Shown one piece after another: positions 5,484 to 10,578 of a stretch of 13,126 bases of DNA. The stretch lies in the NCBI GenBank assembly GCA_030689875.1, contig JAUYHR010000169.1, positions 1 through 13,126 on the forward strand. The letters run 5' to 3'. The translations under genes and the position numbers were made by a program. Source of the DNA: Nanobdellota archaeon. Lineage in GTDB: Archaea > Nanobdellota > Nanobdellia > Pacearchaeales > GW2011-AR1. Under the pieces are notes generated by a model. It was not told the DNA's origin and did no database searches. It was given only the letters and a program-made list of their open reading frames with translations. How positions within the stretch are numbered: the stretch's first letter is position 1; each line of letters begins with the position of its first letter.

Positions 5484-5571
5484 CCGGGATTTGAACTCAA
5501 ATCCCGAGAGTTTGCGCGAGACAAACTTAAAAAATAAATAAACGAGCGCGGGCTCGAGCAGTCGAGGCCAT
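5484..5571 (+). repeat. Three-hairpin tract ending in a copy of the tRNA-Lys 3' end
   Basis: Three hairpins follow the tRNA: CGGGATTT 5485-5492 with AAATCCCG 5499-5506; AGTTTG 5509-5514 with CAAACT 5522-5527; and CGAGC 5543-5547 with GCTCG 5552-5556. The first contains, at 5486-5496, an exact 11-nt reverse complement of the tRNA T arm (5458-5468). Positions 5562-5571 (TCGAGGCCAT) repeat exactly the tRNA 3' end and first trailer base (5470-5479). It looks like remains of a 3'-half tRNA copy, complementing the 5'-half remains upstream. It lies within 20 bp of the following zinc-ribbon gene and may form part of its leader. Confidence 0.5.
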
Positions 5572-5589
5572 AAATTAAAAACAAATAAA

Positions 5590-5931
5590 ATGACAATTAA
5601 ATTTTGTAAAAAATGCAAATCGCTTGTAGGTTTTTTTAAAAATAAGAACAAAATTTTTTATTTTTGCAATAAGTGCAAAATTGGCGGAGAAGTAAAAGAC
5701 AAAAATTTTCTAAATGAAATAGAAAAAGAAATACACAAAAAAGAAACAGGCAAGGGAGTAATAAAAAACAAAAATATTTTTGCAACTTATCCATTTAAAT
5801 GCATGAAATGCGGACATAATAAGGCAGAAATAATTGATCAGGGTGTGAAATATTCAGATGAAGAAAGCGAAATTTTATTTCAGTGCGGAAAATGCGAATG
5901 GGCTGAACGTGTAAATAAAAAGAGTTCGTAA
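5590..5931 (+). CDS. TFS paralogue (divergent transcript-cleavage-factor-like protein)
   Basis: A 113-residue protein with the TFS two-ribbon plan. The N-terminal ribbon has Cys6, Cys9, Cys26 and Cys29, and the C-terminal ribbon has Cys71, Cys74, Cys99 and Cys102. The acidic loop is YSDEESE with Asp90-Glu91 retained, so metal-dependent RNA cleavage is possible. The conserved TR before the loop in TFS has become VK, and the FFRC after it is LFQC. The linker is Lys-rich (40-65). Some archaea carry TFS paralogues that inhibit or redirect RNA polymerase (Sulfolobus TFS4, which has lost its acidic pair). This one keeps the pair, so that role is not implied. It is possibly a specialised or stress-induced variant. 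A TATA-like CTTAAAAA at about 5526 would give a leader of about 30 nt. Confidence 0.75.
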   Translation: MTIKFCKKCKSLVGFFKNKNKIFYFCNKCKIGGEVKDKNFLNEIEKEIHKKETGKGVIKNKNIFATYPFKCMKCGHNKAEIIDQGVKYSDEESEILFQCGKCEWAERVNKKSS

Positions 5932-5948
5932 AAATTATATTTTAAAAA

Positions 5949-6368
5949 TCACTCAATCTCACATTGTTCTTCCACACAAGAACATCCTGCCGGCTCATCC
6001 ACAATAGCTTTTTTAGAAGCATATTTGAACATAAGCAATTTTGTTTTGATTGTGTCTTCTCCAACCACCGCATCATTTGCGCAAACATATCCCTGCCCCT
6101 TAATATAAAAAACATTATACCTTCCGCACTCGTCTGCTAAAGAGCAATTTCCTAATTCAGATTCATCTCCTAAAAAATAATACGCAGCGACGCCTAGAAT
6201 GGCTAATAGAATTATTAAGATAATCACATTGCCTATTGAAATTTTTTTCTTTTTTTGCTCCCGACCCCGCTCGGTTTCTTCAAATTTACCTTCGGGAGAA
6301 TGTCTCGCGAAGTCGCTCGGATGTTCTGTTTTTGGCGCTTGTGTTTCAGAAGGATTATCAGATTCCAT
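5949..6368 (-). CDS. Membrane-anchored Cys-rich protein, function unknown
   Basis: A 139-residue protein. Residues 1-42 are hydrophilic and charged and end in a run of Lys. One membrane segment lies at about 45-65, and an outer domain of about 75 residues follows. The positive run before the membrane segment predicts the N-terminus inside and the C-terminus outside. The outer part has six Cys (75, 81, 96, 129, 131, 136), including CSLADEC and CSCVEEQC, which could form three disulfides. I do not recognise the family; a cell-surface role is inference. I start at ATG 6368 because a TATA-like box lies 27 bp upstream, and the longer frame adds 35 residues that run through that promoter. It converges on the TFS paralogue with 17 bp between stops. 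Confidence 0.65.
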   Translation of the reverse strand: MESDNPSETQAPKTEHPSDFARHSPEGKFEETERGREQKKKKISIGNVIILIILLAILGVAAYYFLGDESELGNCSLADECGRYNVFYIKGQGYVCANDAVVGEDTIKTKLLMFKYASKKAIVDEPAGCSCVEEQCEIE

Positions 6369-6391
6369 AGAAAAAGAGAAGAATAAAATGC

Positions 6392-6398
6392 TTTTAAA
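6392..6398 (-). promoter_or_regulatory. TATA box for the membrane-anchored Cys-rich gene
   Basis: The reverse strand reads TTTAAAA, centred 27 bp before the ATG at 6368. This supports the shorter start and a leaderless mRNA. Confidence 0.45.
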
Positions 6399-6551
6399 TT
6401 TTACGATGCTTGAATTATTTATTAAAAGAATAAAATTGTAATTTAAGTGAGCGTTAACGAACGAAATGAGCAAGCATTTTCGTAAGAATAATTTACCAAA
6501 ATAAAAAAAATCTCCAAATAGTTTTTATCAGCATTTAATAAAGATATAAAA

Positions 6552-6818
6552 TCATCTAATTAACTTTTGAATATTCTCAATAGCGTCTGCAACATCCTGT
6601 CCTTTCTTAGTCAACTTAATCACTTTTATTCTCCCTCTTTTTTCAAAATCCACTAACTTAAGTTCTTCTAATATCTGCAAAATCTTAACTGCGTGGCTGT
6701 AAGTGCAGTCTATTTCTTTTGCCAGAATGCTTCCATATCTCATTCTTGTATTTTTCTTTAGAGCAACCAACATTAAAGCCGGTTTCCGTCTAAAAAAGAG
6801 GTCAAAATTGTCTTTCAT
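6552..6818 (-). CDS. Winged helix-turn-helix DNA-binding protein (MarR/PadR-like)
   Basis: An 88-residue single-domain protein. ALMLVALKKN forms the first helix, YGSILAKEIDCTYSHAVKILQIL (28-50) reads as helix-turn-helix with the recognition helix YSHAVKILQIL, and KLVDFEKRGRIKVIKLTKKG (54-73) is the beta wing. A C-terminal helix (QDVADAIENIQKLI) could dimerise. This is the common small archaeal regulator architecture. No ligand domain or Cys switch is visible, although Cys38 lies in the turn. I start at ATG 6818, since 25 further upstream in-frame residues would overlap its own promoter. It is divergent from the metallophosphoesterase gene, with 318 bp between them, so it may regulate itself and possibly that neighbour. 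Confidence 0.75.
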   Translation of the reverse strand: MKDNFDLFFRRKPALMLVALKKNTRMRYGSILAKEIDCTYSHAVKILQILEELKLVDFEKRGRIKVIKLTKKGQDVADAIENIQKLIR

Positions 6819-6835
6819 TTTAATGTATATATTCT

Positions 6836-6847
6836 GACAATAGTGTC
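6836..6847. promoter_or_regulatory. Palindrome between TATA and start of the winged-helix gene, candidate operator
   Basis: GACAATAGTGTC is a 12-bp near-perfect palindrome (GACA and TGTC arms). It lies directly downstream of the TATA box and just upstream of the predicted transcription start. A dimeric regulator bound there would block initiation, so self-repression is a reasonable guess. Confidence 0.35.
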
Positions 6848-6856
6848 TTTTTAAAG
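6847..6856 (-). promoter_or_regulatory. TATA box for the winged-helix gene
   Basis: The reverse strand reads CTTTAAAAAG, centred about 33 bp before the ATG at 6818. This predicts an 8-10 nt leader, slightly longer than at most genes here. Confidence 0.4.
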
Positions 6857-6965
6857 CTTTTGAAATATATATATTAAAATTCACTATTCGCAATCAGTGA
6901 AAAAAAATATCTAAAAATTTTAAGCAAAAATTTTATTAACTGGTTATTTGTATAAATATTATGAC

Positions 6966-7098
6966 AATGGGTTTCTTTTTTAGCACCGAGTGTACCCTTG
7001 GAGGGCAAAAAAAAGAAGCTACAATGTAAGAAAATGGGTTTTTCTTTTAGAAAAACGGGTTTCTTTTTGAAAAAAGAAACTACGATGGTAGAAAAACC
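6966..7098 (+). repeat. Imperfect tandem duplication of a hairpin element in the divergent intergenic region
   Basis: Two related units, at about 6966-7033 and 7033-7095. Both open with ATGGGTTT(TT)C followed by T's and close with a version of AGAARCTACRATG then TAGAAA or TAAGAAA. Unit A pairs 6971-6981 with 7009-7019 (11 bp, one G-U) around a GC-richer loop that has its own small stem (6995-6998 with 7002-7005). Unit B holds GTTTTTC 7038-7044 with GAAAAAC 7050-7056, and GTTTC 7059-7063 continuing into T's paired with A's and GAAAC ending at 7080. GGTTTTTC 7037-7044 could also pair with 7091-7098. The rest of the 318-bp gap (6819-7136) holds only the two gene promoters. Function unknown; terminators, a regulatory leader or a small mobile repeat are all possible. 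Confidence 0.5.
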
Positions 7099-7108
7099 TA
7101 AGAGAGCA

Positions 7109-7117
7109 ATATAAAAG
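7109..7117 (+). promoter_or_regulatory. TATA box for the metallophosphoesterase gene
   Basis: ATATAAAAG is centred about 25 bp before the ATG at 7137, so a leaderless mRNA is predicted. The hairpin repeats then lie upstream of transcription. Confidence 0.5.
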
Positions 7118-7136
7118 AAAACTAAAATAGCAAAAA

Positions 7137-7748
7137 ATGAAAAAGAAAACAAAAATAATGGCAGTAGGAGACATTCATGGAGACACGGGTTTAGTAAAAA
7201 AACTTGCAAAAATGGCTAAAGACGAAAAAGTTGATATAATAATTCTGCCGGGAGATTTAACCTGGCTGGAGCAGTCAACAAAAAATTTAATTGGACCTTT
7301 TATTAAAGAAAATAAAAGAGTTTTAATAATGCCCGGAAATCATGAAACAATGGCGACAATAGATTTTTTGACGCAGGTTTATCCAAACACAAAAAACATT
7401 CACGGAGTTGGAATAAAAGAAAATGATTTGGGGATTTTTGGAGTAGGGTATGCCGATTCAGGTCCTTTTACCATAACTGATAAAGAAGTTGCCAGAGCCC
7501 TGGAAAAAGGATATGCCCAGATAAAAAATATGAAAAAGAAAATAATGGTAACGCACTCGCATCACGCAGGGAGCAAAGCAGAATTTTCTGGTTTTCCCGG
7601 AAGCAAAGCTATAAGAAAAGCAATTGAAAAATTCCAGCCAAATTTAGTTATAAGCGCGCACATTCATGAAGCTGGAGGAATTGAAGAGCAAATCGGAAAA
7701 ACAAGAATAATTAATGTCGCGAGAAAACCGATTATTTTTGAGATTTAA
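7137..7748 (+). CDS. Calcineurin-like metallophosphoesterase
   Basis: A hydrolase for phosphate mono- or diesters using two metal ions. The 203 residues show the motifs in order: GDIHGD (Asp12, His14), LPGDLTW (Asp40), MPGNHE (Asn68-His69), VTHSHH (His140) and SAHIHE (His175, His177). All usual metal ligands are present. The compact single domain resembles small archaeal phosphoesterases of the YfcE/Rv0805 broad group; the substrate cannot be told. No signal peptide, so it is cytosolic. Its C-terminal codons, for the peptide INVARKPIIFEI, are duplicated at 8456-8500 beyond a broken metallopeptidase gene. The present 3' end may therefore have been supplied by, or exchanged with, inserted DNA. 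Confidence 0.88.
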   Translation: MKKKTKIMAVGDIHGDTGLVKKLAKMAKDEKVDIIILPGDLTWLEQSTKNLIGPFIKENKRVLIMPGNHETMATIDFLTQVYPNTKNIHGVGIKENDLGIFGVGYADSGPFTITDKEVARALEKGYAQIKNMKKKIMVTHSHHAGSKAEFSGFPGSKAIRKAIEKFQPNLVISAHIHEAGGIEEQIGKTRIINVARKPIIFEI

Positions 7749-7750
7749 TT
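7706..7750 (+). repeat. Direct repeat, copy 1 (3' end of the metallophosphoesterase gene)
   Basis: This 45-bp segment matches 8456-8500 with only three mismatches, all transitions. It covers the last 12 codons, the stop and two bases beyond. It resembles the left attachment site of an element that enters at a gene's 3' end. Confidence 0.85.
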
Positions 7751-7776
7751 TAAGTAATAAAAAGTTATAGAAAAAT

Positions 7777-8460
7777 ATGGAAAAAAATTTGAAATTTGCC
7801 TTATTAAGTTCCAGTAAAGAAATTCCTGTTAAGATATAAAATTGGATTTTAAAGGCTTATGAAAAAAACAGAAAGATTTTTGGCAGGGCTCCGAGCAAAA
7901 AATTCAAAATCATTATATGTAATTCAGAACAAGAATGGAAAGAAGAATCCAAATATTATTATTTTCCATTTGGTGCAGCAACAGTTTTAAGAGATGGGAC
8001 TCTTGTTGCTAAAGAACAAATATTTCTTAAAAGAAATGACAAAAACTATAAGATTCTTCTTAACCATGAAATGAATCATGTATTTTTTGCTCTTATTTAT
8101 GGAACTACAAAGCCAACATGGATACATGAAGGATTAGCTAATTTTGTTGGAGGATATAATCTACTATCAAAAAAAGAAATTCTTAAAAATATAAAGCAAA
8201 AGAAAATAAATCACAAAAGCTTACAATATAGATATTTATCTAAGAATTTCCCGGATAAAGAAATAGTCGAATTAAACTATTCTATATGGAAATATTTTAT
8301 AAAATTTATATCTAATAATAATCCTAAGGGGATTATCTCTTTTATGAATAATTTTATTAGAAGTCCCACTAAAGCAAATTATGATAAATTGTTTATTAAA
8401 TATTTTAAAGAAAATTTGATTAGCAAATTTCAGAGTTTTATTAAAGGTTTAAAAAAATAA
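7777..8460 (+). pseudogene. HExxH zinc-metallopeptidase (gluzincin, peptidase MA-like) interrupted by an in-frame TAA
   Basis: From ATG 7777 one frame runs 227 codons, broken only by TAA at 7837-7839 (codon 21). Sequence on both sides reads as protein: KFALLSSSKEIPVKI, stop, NWILKAYEKNRKIFG. In full-length numbering the zinc motif is HEMNH at 97-101. WIHEGLANF follows, with Glu118 as probable third ligand and the WxxEGLA pattern of peptidase-MA-like gluzincins. Before the motif, GAATVLRDGTLV resembles the family's preceding strand. No ATG, GTG or TTG lies in frame between the stop and the Met at 8071. That Met is inside the zinc motif, so starting there would lose the first His and the Glu. 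The simplest reading is a nonsense mutation; a sequencing error or an unusual start are alternatives. It lies between the two direct repeats. Confidence 0.7.
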
Positions 8461-8500
8461 TTAATGTTGCGAGGAAGCCGATTATTTTTGAGATTTAATT
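8456..8500 (+). repeat. Direct repeat, copy 2 (second copy of the metallophosphoesterase 3' end)
   Basis: This copy still encodes INVARKPIIFEI and stop. It differs from copy 1 by GTC to GTT, AGA to AGG and AAA to AAG, all synonymous. It overlaps the stop codon of the metallopeptidase frame and has no gene body before it. It is either the original gene end left behind by an insertion or a fragment of a related allele. Confidence 0.85.
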
Positions 8501-8523
8501 TTTTCTAAAATACCTGCTCACTA

Positions 8524-8582
8524 TGTTCGCAGAATTGATTGGCTTCGCATCAGGATAAATCCGAGTCGCCTCGCGACGAACA
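8524..8582. other. GC-rich inverted-repeat segment between convergent genes
   Basis: The 116 bp from 8501 to 8616 contain no gene. A T-rich start (8499-8504) could end the forward transcripts. Positions 8524-8582 are much richer in G+C than the surroundings and can close as a stem of TGTTC 8524-8528 with GAACA 8578-8582, with an inner GTCGC 8565-8569 and GCGAC 8573-8577. It may be a terminator, a small RNA, or a remnant brought in with the neighbouring insertion. No known RNA family is recognised. Confidence 0.3.
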
Positions 8583-8616
8583 ATTTCAATATTCAAAAAA
8601 TTAAATCCATCTTTAA

Positions 8617-9387
8617 CTAAAACTTCCCTCTCAAAAAAATTCTTTTCCAAAAGCTTGGCTTGTCTTTATCAGAATCATATTCAATTTCTAAAATTTGCGC
8701 TGCAATTTCTTTATATGCCCTCGCTGATTTTGAACTCGGATGCGTGTGGACAACAGCATCTTTCAAATTTATTGATTCCCTCACAGAAACTTCTTCAGGA
8801 ATCATTCCAAGAATTGAAGTCTCAAGAATTTCTTTTACAGAATCCGGTTGAATTTCAATTTTATCTTTTCTTACTCTTGTCATAATAACCCCTCTGACTG
8901 GTTTTTTTATCTGTTCTGCAAATTTAATTGTTTTCAGAGCGTCGGTGATTGCAGGCATTTCCGGATTTGTTACTATAATTAATTCATCGGCCAATTTAAT
9001 TACCGATACAGCTTCGTGCCCCAGCCCTGCTGCGCTGTCAATAATTACATAATCAGCCAGTTTCTGGAATTCTTTTTTAAAATCAGACAATTTTTCGGGA
9101 GCAATTCTTCCTAATTCTTTTACTGAAATAGACGAGAGCATTAATTTTATTCCTGACTTATGTTCATAAACAGCGTCTAAAGGTTTTGCTTTTTTTGATA
9201 AAACATGGTTTAAACTTACGGGAACTTCCAAAGAATTTAAGTGTAATCCGACATTTGGCGTCGATAAATTCGCGTCTATAATCAAAACATCTTTTCCAAA
9301 ATGATTCAAGGCCGCTCCAAGATTTACTGCAGTTGTTGTTTTGCCGACGCCGCCTTTGCCAGAAGTGATAACTATAAGATTTTTCAT
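8617..9387 (-). CDS. minD: MinD/ParA-family ATPase
   Basis: A 256-residue deviant-Walker ATPase. SGKGGVGKTT (9-18) has the signature Lys11 and the P-loop Lys16. DANLSTPNVGLHL (39-51) is the switch segment and DYVIIDSAAGLG (112-123) is Walker B. ATP-driven dimerisation on membranes is the family mechanism. The end KPSFWKRIFLRGKF is basic and amphipathic, like the membrane-targeting tail of MinD, which supports MinD over soluble ParA or Mrp types. Archaeal MinD homologues act in spatial positioning of envelope or division machinery; the cargo is not evident here, and no MinE or FtsZ is in the window. It lies 6 bp after a helical protein gene (9394-9834), probably as the second gene of a two-gene operon. 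Confidence 0.88.
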   Translation of the reverse strand: MKNLIVITSGKGGVGKTTTAVNLGAALNHFGKDVLIIDANLSTPNVGLHLNSLEVPVSLNHVLSKKAKPLDAVYEHKSGIKLMLSSISVKELGRIAPEKLSDFKKEFQKLADYVIIDSAAGLGHEAVSVIKLADELIIVTNPEMPAITDALKTIKFAEQIKKPVRGVIMTRVRKDKIEIQPDSVKEILETSILGMIPEEVSVRESINLKDAVVHTHPSSKSARAYKEIAAQILEIEYDSDKDKPSFWKRIFLRGKF

Positions 9388-9393
9388 AATTTT

Positions 9394-9834
9394 CTACGAC
9401 GCCATATGCTGTTTTACTCTGCTTATAAATTTCTCTAAAAGAAGAGCATAATCTTTTAATTTTTTTAAATCTACATCTGTCTCATTTCCCTTATAAAATA
9501 TTTTTAAATTTACATTTTTTCTAAACTCCCCAATTCTTTCTGTTCTTAATTCTTCAAGTTTTCTCAGCATTTCATGAAATTCAATAGTGTTCATTATATC
9601 TTTGTCTTTTTTGAAAATTTCTTTTATTTTATCAATTTTTTTAACAGAAGTTTCAGGAACTTTTGGGATTTTTTTCTTTTTTTTGGCGTGGAGCAAAAGA
9701 GCGTCGATACTTGTTTCTATCATTCGCCTCCATCTTAGAAGAAGATTCATAATAACGTCGCAGGTTTTTGTATATTTCAGGCTGACATACAGCAAATGAT
9801 CTGCGCTAATTTTTTCCTGAATGATTTCTTCCAT
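9394..9834 (-). CDS. Helical protein of unknown function, co-transcribed with MinD-like ATPase
   Basis: A 146-residue protein, almost entirely helical by composition. It has a helix near 1-45 ending in LLLRWRRMIE, a Lys-rich linker (HAKKKKKIPKVPETSVKK, about 50-67), then long charged helices (IKEIFKKDKDIMNTIEFHEM, LRKLEELRTERIGEFRK) and a C-terminal helix (LKDYALLLEKFISRVKQHM). There are no membrane segments. I do not recognise the family. Its position 6 bp upstream of minD suggests a partner or regulator of that ATPase, or another role in the same process; this is inference. I use ATG 9834. A TTG at 9849 sits 26 bp from a TATA box with GAGGG just before it, and would add five residues; given the leaderless pattern here it may be the real start. 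Confidence 0.65.
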   Translation of the reverse strand: MEEIIQEKISADHLLYVSLKYTKTCDVIMNLLLRWRRMIETSIDALLLHAKKKKKIPKVPETSVKKIDKIKEIFKKDKDIMNTIEFHEMLRKLEELRTERIGEFRKNVNLKIFYKGNETDVDLKKLKDYALLLEKFISRVKQHMAS

Positions 9835-9870
9835 GATTTTTGAGTCCAAAATACCCTCTTTAGAAGTATG

Positions 9871-9880
9871 TTTTATAAAG
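9871..9880 (-). promoter_or_regulatory. TATA box for the helical protein-minD operon
   Basis: The reverse strand reads CTTTATAAAA, predicting a start near 9850. A second box (reverse-strand AAGTATATAAAG at 9890-9901) would start about 20 nt earlier. Two promoters or one true box cannot be told apart. The rest of 9850-9963 has no gene. Confidence 0.45.
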
Positions 9881-9963
9881 GGCTCGTACTTTATATACTT
9901 TTCTTTTTAACCCTCTGCCGTAATAACAGCAGTTTTTTAAGCAAATTCGGGAAATTTTTGTAA

Positions 9964-10296
9964 TCACTCGCTCAACTCCAAAATCGCTTCAGCAAGATCT
10001 CCTGTTTTTTCTAAAGTCTTTCTGGCTTTTTCTTTTGAACATCCTGTTTTTTCAACAACTGCGTCAATATCATCTTCTGAAATTTCAACTTTTGCTGTTT
10101 CTTCTCTAATCTCTCCTGAAATTTGAAAACTTTCCTGCCCCTGCATTTTAATTCGCATCACAGACGGATTTTCTACAAAAATTACAGAGCCGTCGGTTTT
10201 TTCAATTATAACTTTTTCAGCGGGAATTTCAACTTGAGAAATTCCCATTTGCTTCATCATTCCCTGCATTTTTTTAGGATCTATTCCGCCGAACAT
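9964..10296 (-). CDS. nac: Archaeal nascent polypeptide-associated complex protein (NAC)
   Basis: Archaeal NAC is a homodimeric ribosome-bound factor that meets nascent chains at the exit tunnel. The 110-residue protein begins GGIDPKKMQGMMKQMGI, the typical basic/Met-rich ribosome-binding start. The NAC beta-barrel domain follows (about 24-65, with VIFVENPSVMRIKMQGQESF closely matching the family). The C-terminal UBA domain (72-109) reads ISEDDIDAVVEKTGCSKEKA and then GDLAEAILELS. Length and both domains are standard. A leaderless-type promoter supports the start. It lies next to secG, which fits a shared theme of nascent chains and secretion, but each appears to have its own promoter. Confidence 0.92.
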   Translation of the reverse strand: MFGGIDPKKMQGMMKQMGISQVEIPAEKVIIEKTDGSVIFVENPSVMRIKMQGQESFQISGEIREETAKVEISEDDIDAVVEKTGCSKEKARKTLEKTGDLAEAILELSE

Positions 10297-10317
10297 CTTT
10301 TTAAAAGAGGATGAAGG

Positions 10318-10326
10318 TTTTTATTT
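10318..10326 (-). promoter_or_regulatory. TATA-like box for nac
   Basis: The reverse strand reads AAATAAAAA, centred 26 bp before the ATG at 10296, predicting a leaderless mRNA. Confidence 0.4.
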
Positions 10327-10361
10327 GTTTTGTATTTGAAAAAAAGAAAAATAATTAAAAG

Positions 10362-10526
10362 TTAAATCTTAAAAATATAGGGCAAAACAATTCTCATTCC
10401 AATTATAAAAATTATAAACGCAACTACATGTCCAGGTTTAAAATAAAATTTGCTTTCATATTCATCCTGAAACCTCATTAAACCGCCGAATCCGCCGGGC
10501 AAATGTATTTTGTTGTCTTGCGCCAT
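10362..10526 (-). CDS. secG: Preprotein translocase subunit SecG (Sec61-beta)
   Basis: A 54-residue frame from ATG 10526 to TAA 10362-10364, short enough to be missed by length cut-offs. It begins MAQDNKIHLPGGFGGLMRFQ, followed by DEYESKFYFKPGHVVAF. This is the archaeal Sec61-beta pattern: a polar N-terminus with a Pro-Gly-Gly stretch, Leu-x-Arg-Phe, an acidic patch (DEYES), a KPxHV approach and one C-terminal membrane helix (about 33-50). The protein is the small tail-anchored subunit of the SecYEG translocon. A TATA-like box centred 25 bp upstream supports the start. It lies between nac and the termination nuclease gene, all on the same strand, and works in the same export route as the signal peptidase at 4019. 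Confidence 0.88.
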   Translation of the reverse strand: MAQDNKIHLPGGFGGLMRFQDEYESKFYFKPGHVVAFIIFIIGMRIVLPYIFKI

Positions 10527-10546
10527 CTAAATAATTATTAATTAAG

Positions 10547-10555
10547 ATATAAAAA
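10547..10555 (-). promoter_or_regulatory. TATA box for secG
   Basis: The reverse strand reads TTTTTATAT, centred about 25 bp before the ATG at 10526. It gives secG its own leaderless promoter in the 52-bp gap after the nuclease gene. Confidence 0.45.
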
Positions 10556-10578
10556 TCTATCTTTTTAAAAAAATTAAA

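Noticed and set aside
5336..5651. Reverse-strand frames across the tRNA-Lys region
   Set aside because: They translate the antisense of a tRNA (GFEPTT-type artefact) and of a zinc-ribbon gene; no protein family features.
6966..7098. CRISPR-like repeats
   Set aside because: Only two imperfect units with adjacent, unequal spacing; no regular repeat-spacer order and no cas genes.
6961..7114. Two short forward frames within the hairpin repeats (22 and 26 codons)
   Set aside because: They lie in different reading frames and their likeness comes from the DNA repeat; no promoter points to them.
6874..7209. Reverse-strand frame of 111 codons in the divergent intergenic region
   Set aside because: It is Phe/Leu-rich from A/T tracts, overlaps the metallophosphoesterase start, and covers promoters and hairpin repeats.
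7837..7839. Recoding of the in-frame TAA as an amino acid
   Set aside because: Known archaeal recoding uses TAG (pyrrolysine) or TGA (selenocysteine); other genes here end in TAA and no recoding structure is evident.
8071..8460. Separate 129-residue gene starting at ATG 8071
   Set aside because: That Met is inside the HEMNH zinc motif, and the upstream sequence continues the same protein, so it is better described as part of an interrupted gene.
8655..8885. Forward frames opposite the MinD-like gene
   Set aside because: They are shadows of a well-supported conserved gene on the other strand.
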